DNA from: DATFVA01 sp963800255
GTDB taxonomy: Bacteria > Bacteroidota > Ignavibacteria > Ignavibacteriales > Ignavibacteriaceae
Assembly (NCBI GenBank): GCA_963800255.1
Contig: CAWDAK010000022.1
Coordinates: 248,001 to 312,000 of the forward strand
Length of the DNA: 64,000 bases
Reading direction: 5' to 3'
In this document: in pieces, positions 63,236-64,000 of the stretch
Layout of the letters: each line of letters opens with the position of its first letter
Position numbering within the stretch: the first letter of the stretch is position 1
The notes under the pieces: generated by a model
The model's database searches: none
What the model was told of the DNA's origin: nothing
The model's input: only the letters and a program-made list of their open reading frames with translations
Position numbers and translations under genes: made by a program

Positions 63236-63286
63236 GATTGGATAACTTTTCAGCAGATGTTACTCTGTTTACTTGGTTATCCAATC
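63236..63286. repeat. Perfect 11-bp inverted repeat with 29-base loop
   Basis: Arms GATTGGATAAC (63236-63246) and GTTATCCAATC (63276-63286). It follows the DUF2911 stop by 24 bases. No T-run follows directly, so it may be an RNA-stabilising hairpin, a weak terminator or a protein-binding site. Confidence 0.7.
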
Positions 63287-63481
63287 AATCTTAATAAATA
63301 AATTAATAAATATTAAAATGAAAGCTGATAATTAATTATCAACTTCTGATATCCAATATAATCCGCGGGGACTAAGAGTCAATGCTTTTTTTTAACGTGT
63401 ATCTACGGACACAAAAATTGCCGAACCTATCTTATGCCACACTCATCAAAACTGGTAAACGGTCATAAGTTCATTTTTTAA

Positions 63482-63510
63482 TTGACTGTTTTTATATATC
63501 TTAATAATAA
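63482..63510 (+). promoter_or_regulatory. Sigma70-like promoter for the sco gene
   Basis: TTGACT (63482-63487), a 17-base spacer and TAATAA (63505-63510) lie about 18 bases before the ATG at 63528. Good spacing, moderate box match; the Bacteroidetes-type boxes are not visible here. Confidence 0.4.
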
Positions 63511-63527
63511 TTACAAAGTACCAACCA

Positions 63528-64000
63528 ATGAAATATTATTTGAAATCATATAAAATTTTATTCGTTATTTCTCTTATTTTTTTAACCACTGCCCGTGATA
63601 TATATGCTGACTATGATTCCGCAGAAATAGTACATCATCTCGGCGAAAGAATTCCCCTTAGCCTTGTATTTACCACCTCAAATGGCAGTAAAGTTTTATT
63701 AAAAGATTTAGTTGATAAACCCACAGTGCTTGATTTCTGTTATTACAACTGTGCAGGTATATGCACGCCTTTGATGCTGGAAGTATCAGATGTTATAGGG
63801 AAGATAAAATATAATCCAGGCATTGATTATAATATAATTAGCATAAGCATTGATCAGAACGAAACAACAAAAATGGCTGCGGGTAAAAAAAAGGCAATGA
63901 TTGCCATGGCTGAAAGGGAAGTTCCTGATTCAGCATGGGTATTTTTGACAGGAGACAGCACTAGTATTTATAAACTTACTGATGCTGCGGGATTCAGATT
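63528..64000 (+). CDS. Sco1/SenC-family copper chaperone, 3' end cut by window edge
   Basis: The ATG at 63528 opens a frame that runs to the window end (157 residues visible). An N-terminal signal helix (about 7-28) is followed by a thioredoxin-like fold: TSNGSKVLLKDLVDKPTVLD, then FCYYNCAGICTPLMLEVSDV with the C-x-x-x-C copper-binding pair, and YNIISISIDQNETTKM. The distal histidine ligand would be beyond the window. Sco proteins deliver Cu to cytochrome oxidase CuA sites or protect it. No oxidase gene is visible here; neighbours to the right may show it. Confidence 0.9.
   Translation, partial: MKYYLKSYKILFVISLIFLTTARDIYADYDSAEIVHHLGERIPLSLVFTTSNGSKVLLKDLVDKPTVLDFCYYNCAGICTPLMLEVSDVIGKIKYNPGIDYNIISISIDQNETTKMAAGKKKAMIAMAEREVPDSAWVFLTGDSTSIYKLTDAAGFR

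Larger units (their letters stand above)
63212..63527. other. Non-coding gap between DUF2911 and sco genes
   Basis: 316 bases. I see no gene. It holds a perfect 11-bp inverted repeat with a long loop at 63236-63286 and a sigma70-like promoter before the sco gene (63482-63510); the rest is AT-rich. Confidence 0.6.

Noticed and set aside
1..64000. CRISPR arrays, phage genes, transposases, tRNA or rRNA genes
   Set aside because: None seen on either strand; the tandem repeats at 30703 have no spacers and the YCF48 repeats are coding.

Overview
The window looks like a chromosome segment from the Bacteroidota-Chlorobiota-Ignavibacteriota lineage, most plausibly an Ignavibacteria-type heterotroph. 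Supporting signs: a secreted YCF48-repeat protein ending in a type IX secretion (T9SS) sorting domain with the NFPNPFNP signature, a TonB-dependent receptor carrying a carboxypeptidase-regulatory-like N-terminal domain, a Bacteroidetes-style promoter (TTG-N20-TATATTTG) in front of asnS, and complex I genes in the A-H-J-K-L and J-K-L-M-N orders. Taxonomy is inferred from these traits only. I see no tRNA, rRNA, CRISPR array, prophage or insertion sequence.

Layout. 1-4200 (minus): complex I-like cluster nuoA-H-J-K-L, running off the left edge. The peripheral-arm genes B, C, D and I are absent between the membrane genes, and the H, J and L products have unusual substitutions or an insertion. 4348-10659: a Met-rich secreted protein, a TonB receptor with a sensor histidine kinase, a low-affinity iron permease-like protein, a SHOCT protein and a YHS/TRASH-like metal protein. 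10698-20292 (minus): copper/silver handling block (CcmF-type heme lyase, a double heavy-metal-binding-domain protein, CusA, CusB, CusC and a Cys-rich secreted protein). 20496-26360 (minus): a second tripartite RND pump of the HAE1 class. 26814-30468: an outer-membrane barrel-like protein and an ABC exporter pair. 30475-30963 is non-coding and carries an 11-bp tandem repeat array. 30964-33100: a short-chain dehydrogenase and AsnRS.

33198-40807 (plus): a second, canonical-looking complex I segment nuoJ-K-L-M-N, interrupted between nuoM and nuoN by a Na+/H+ antiporter-like gene and a small unknown gene, and closed by a strong terminator. 40897-43663: NAD(P)HX repair enzyme, VanZ-like protein and TonB. 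43834-46203: the T9SS-exported YCF48 protein. 46612-50601: DUF218 protein, leucine/amino-acid dehydrogenase, NusB and an MFS transporter. 50568-56818 (minus): CDF metal transporter, RsbU-type phosphatase, a decayed aminotransferase pseudogene, a Sel1-repeat protein, a small unknown protein and an Omp85-like barrel. 56988-64000: an SSS symporter, a large membrane RsbU-type phosphatase, a membrane hydrolase-like protein, bactofilin, a DUF2911 protein and the start of a Sco1-family copper chaperone.

How it fits together. Two themes dominate: respiration (two complex I loci, CcmF, Sco1) and envelope metal handling (CusABC, Met-rich, HMBD, YHS and HYC_CC-like proteins, CDF, iron permease-like). 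They meet where a CcmF heme lyase sits inside the copper block, and where a Met/His/Asp-rich loop is inserted in the NuoJ of the reduced complex I locus, next to a Met-rich secreted protein gene. The most unusual object is that reduced locus: a complex I membrane arm without quinone-site or Fe-S genes, whose NuoH lacks several conserved acidic positions and whose NuoL has the conserved SKDE lysine replaced by glutamate.
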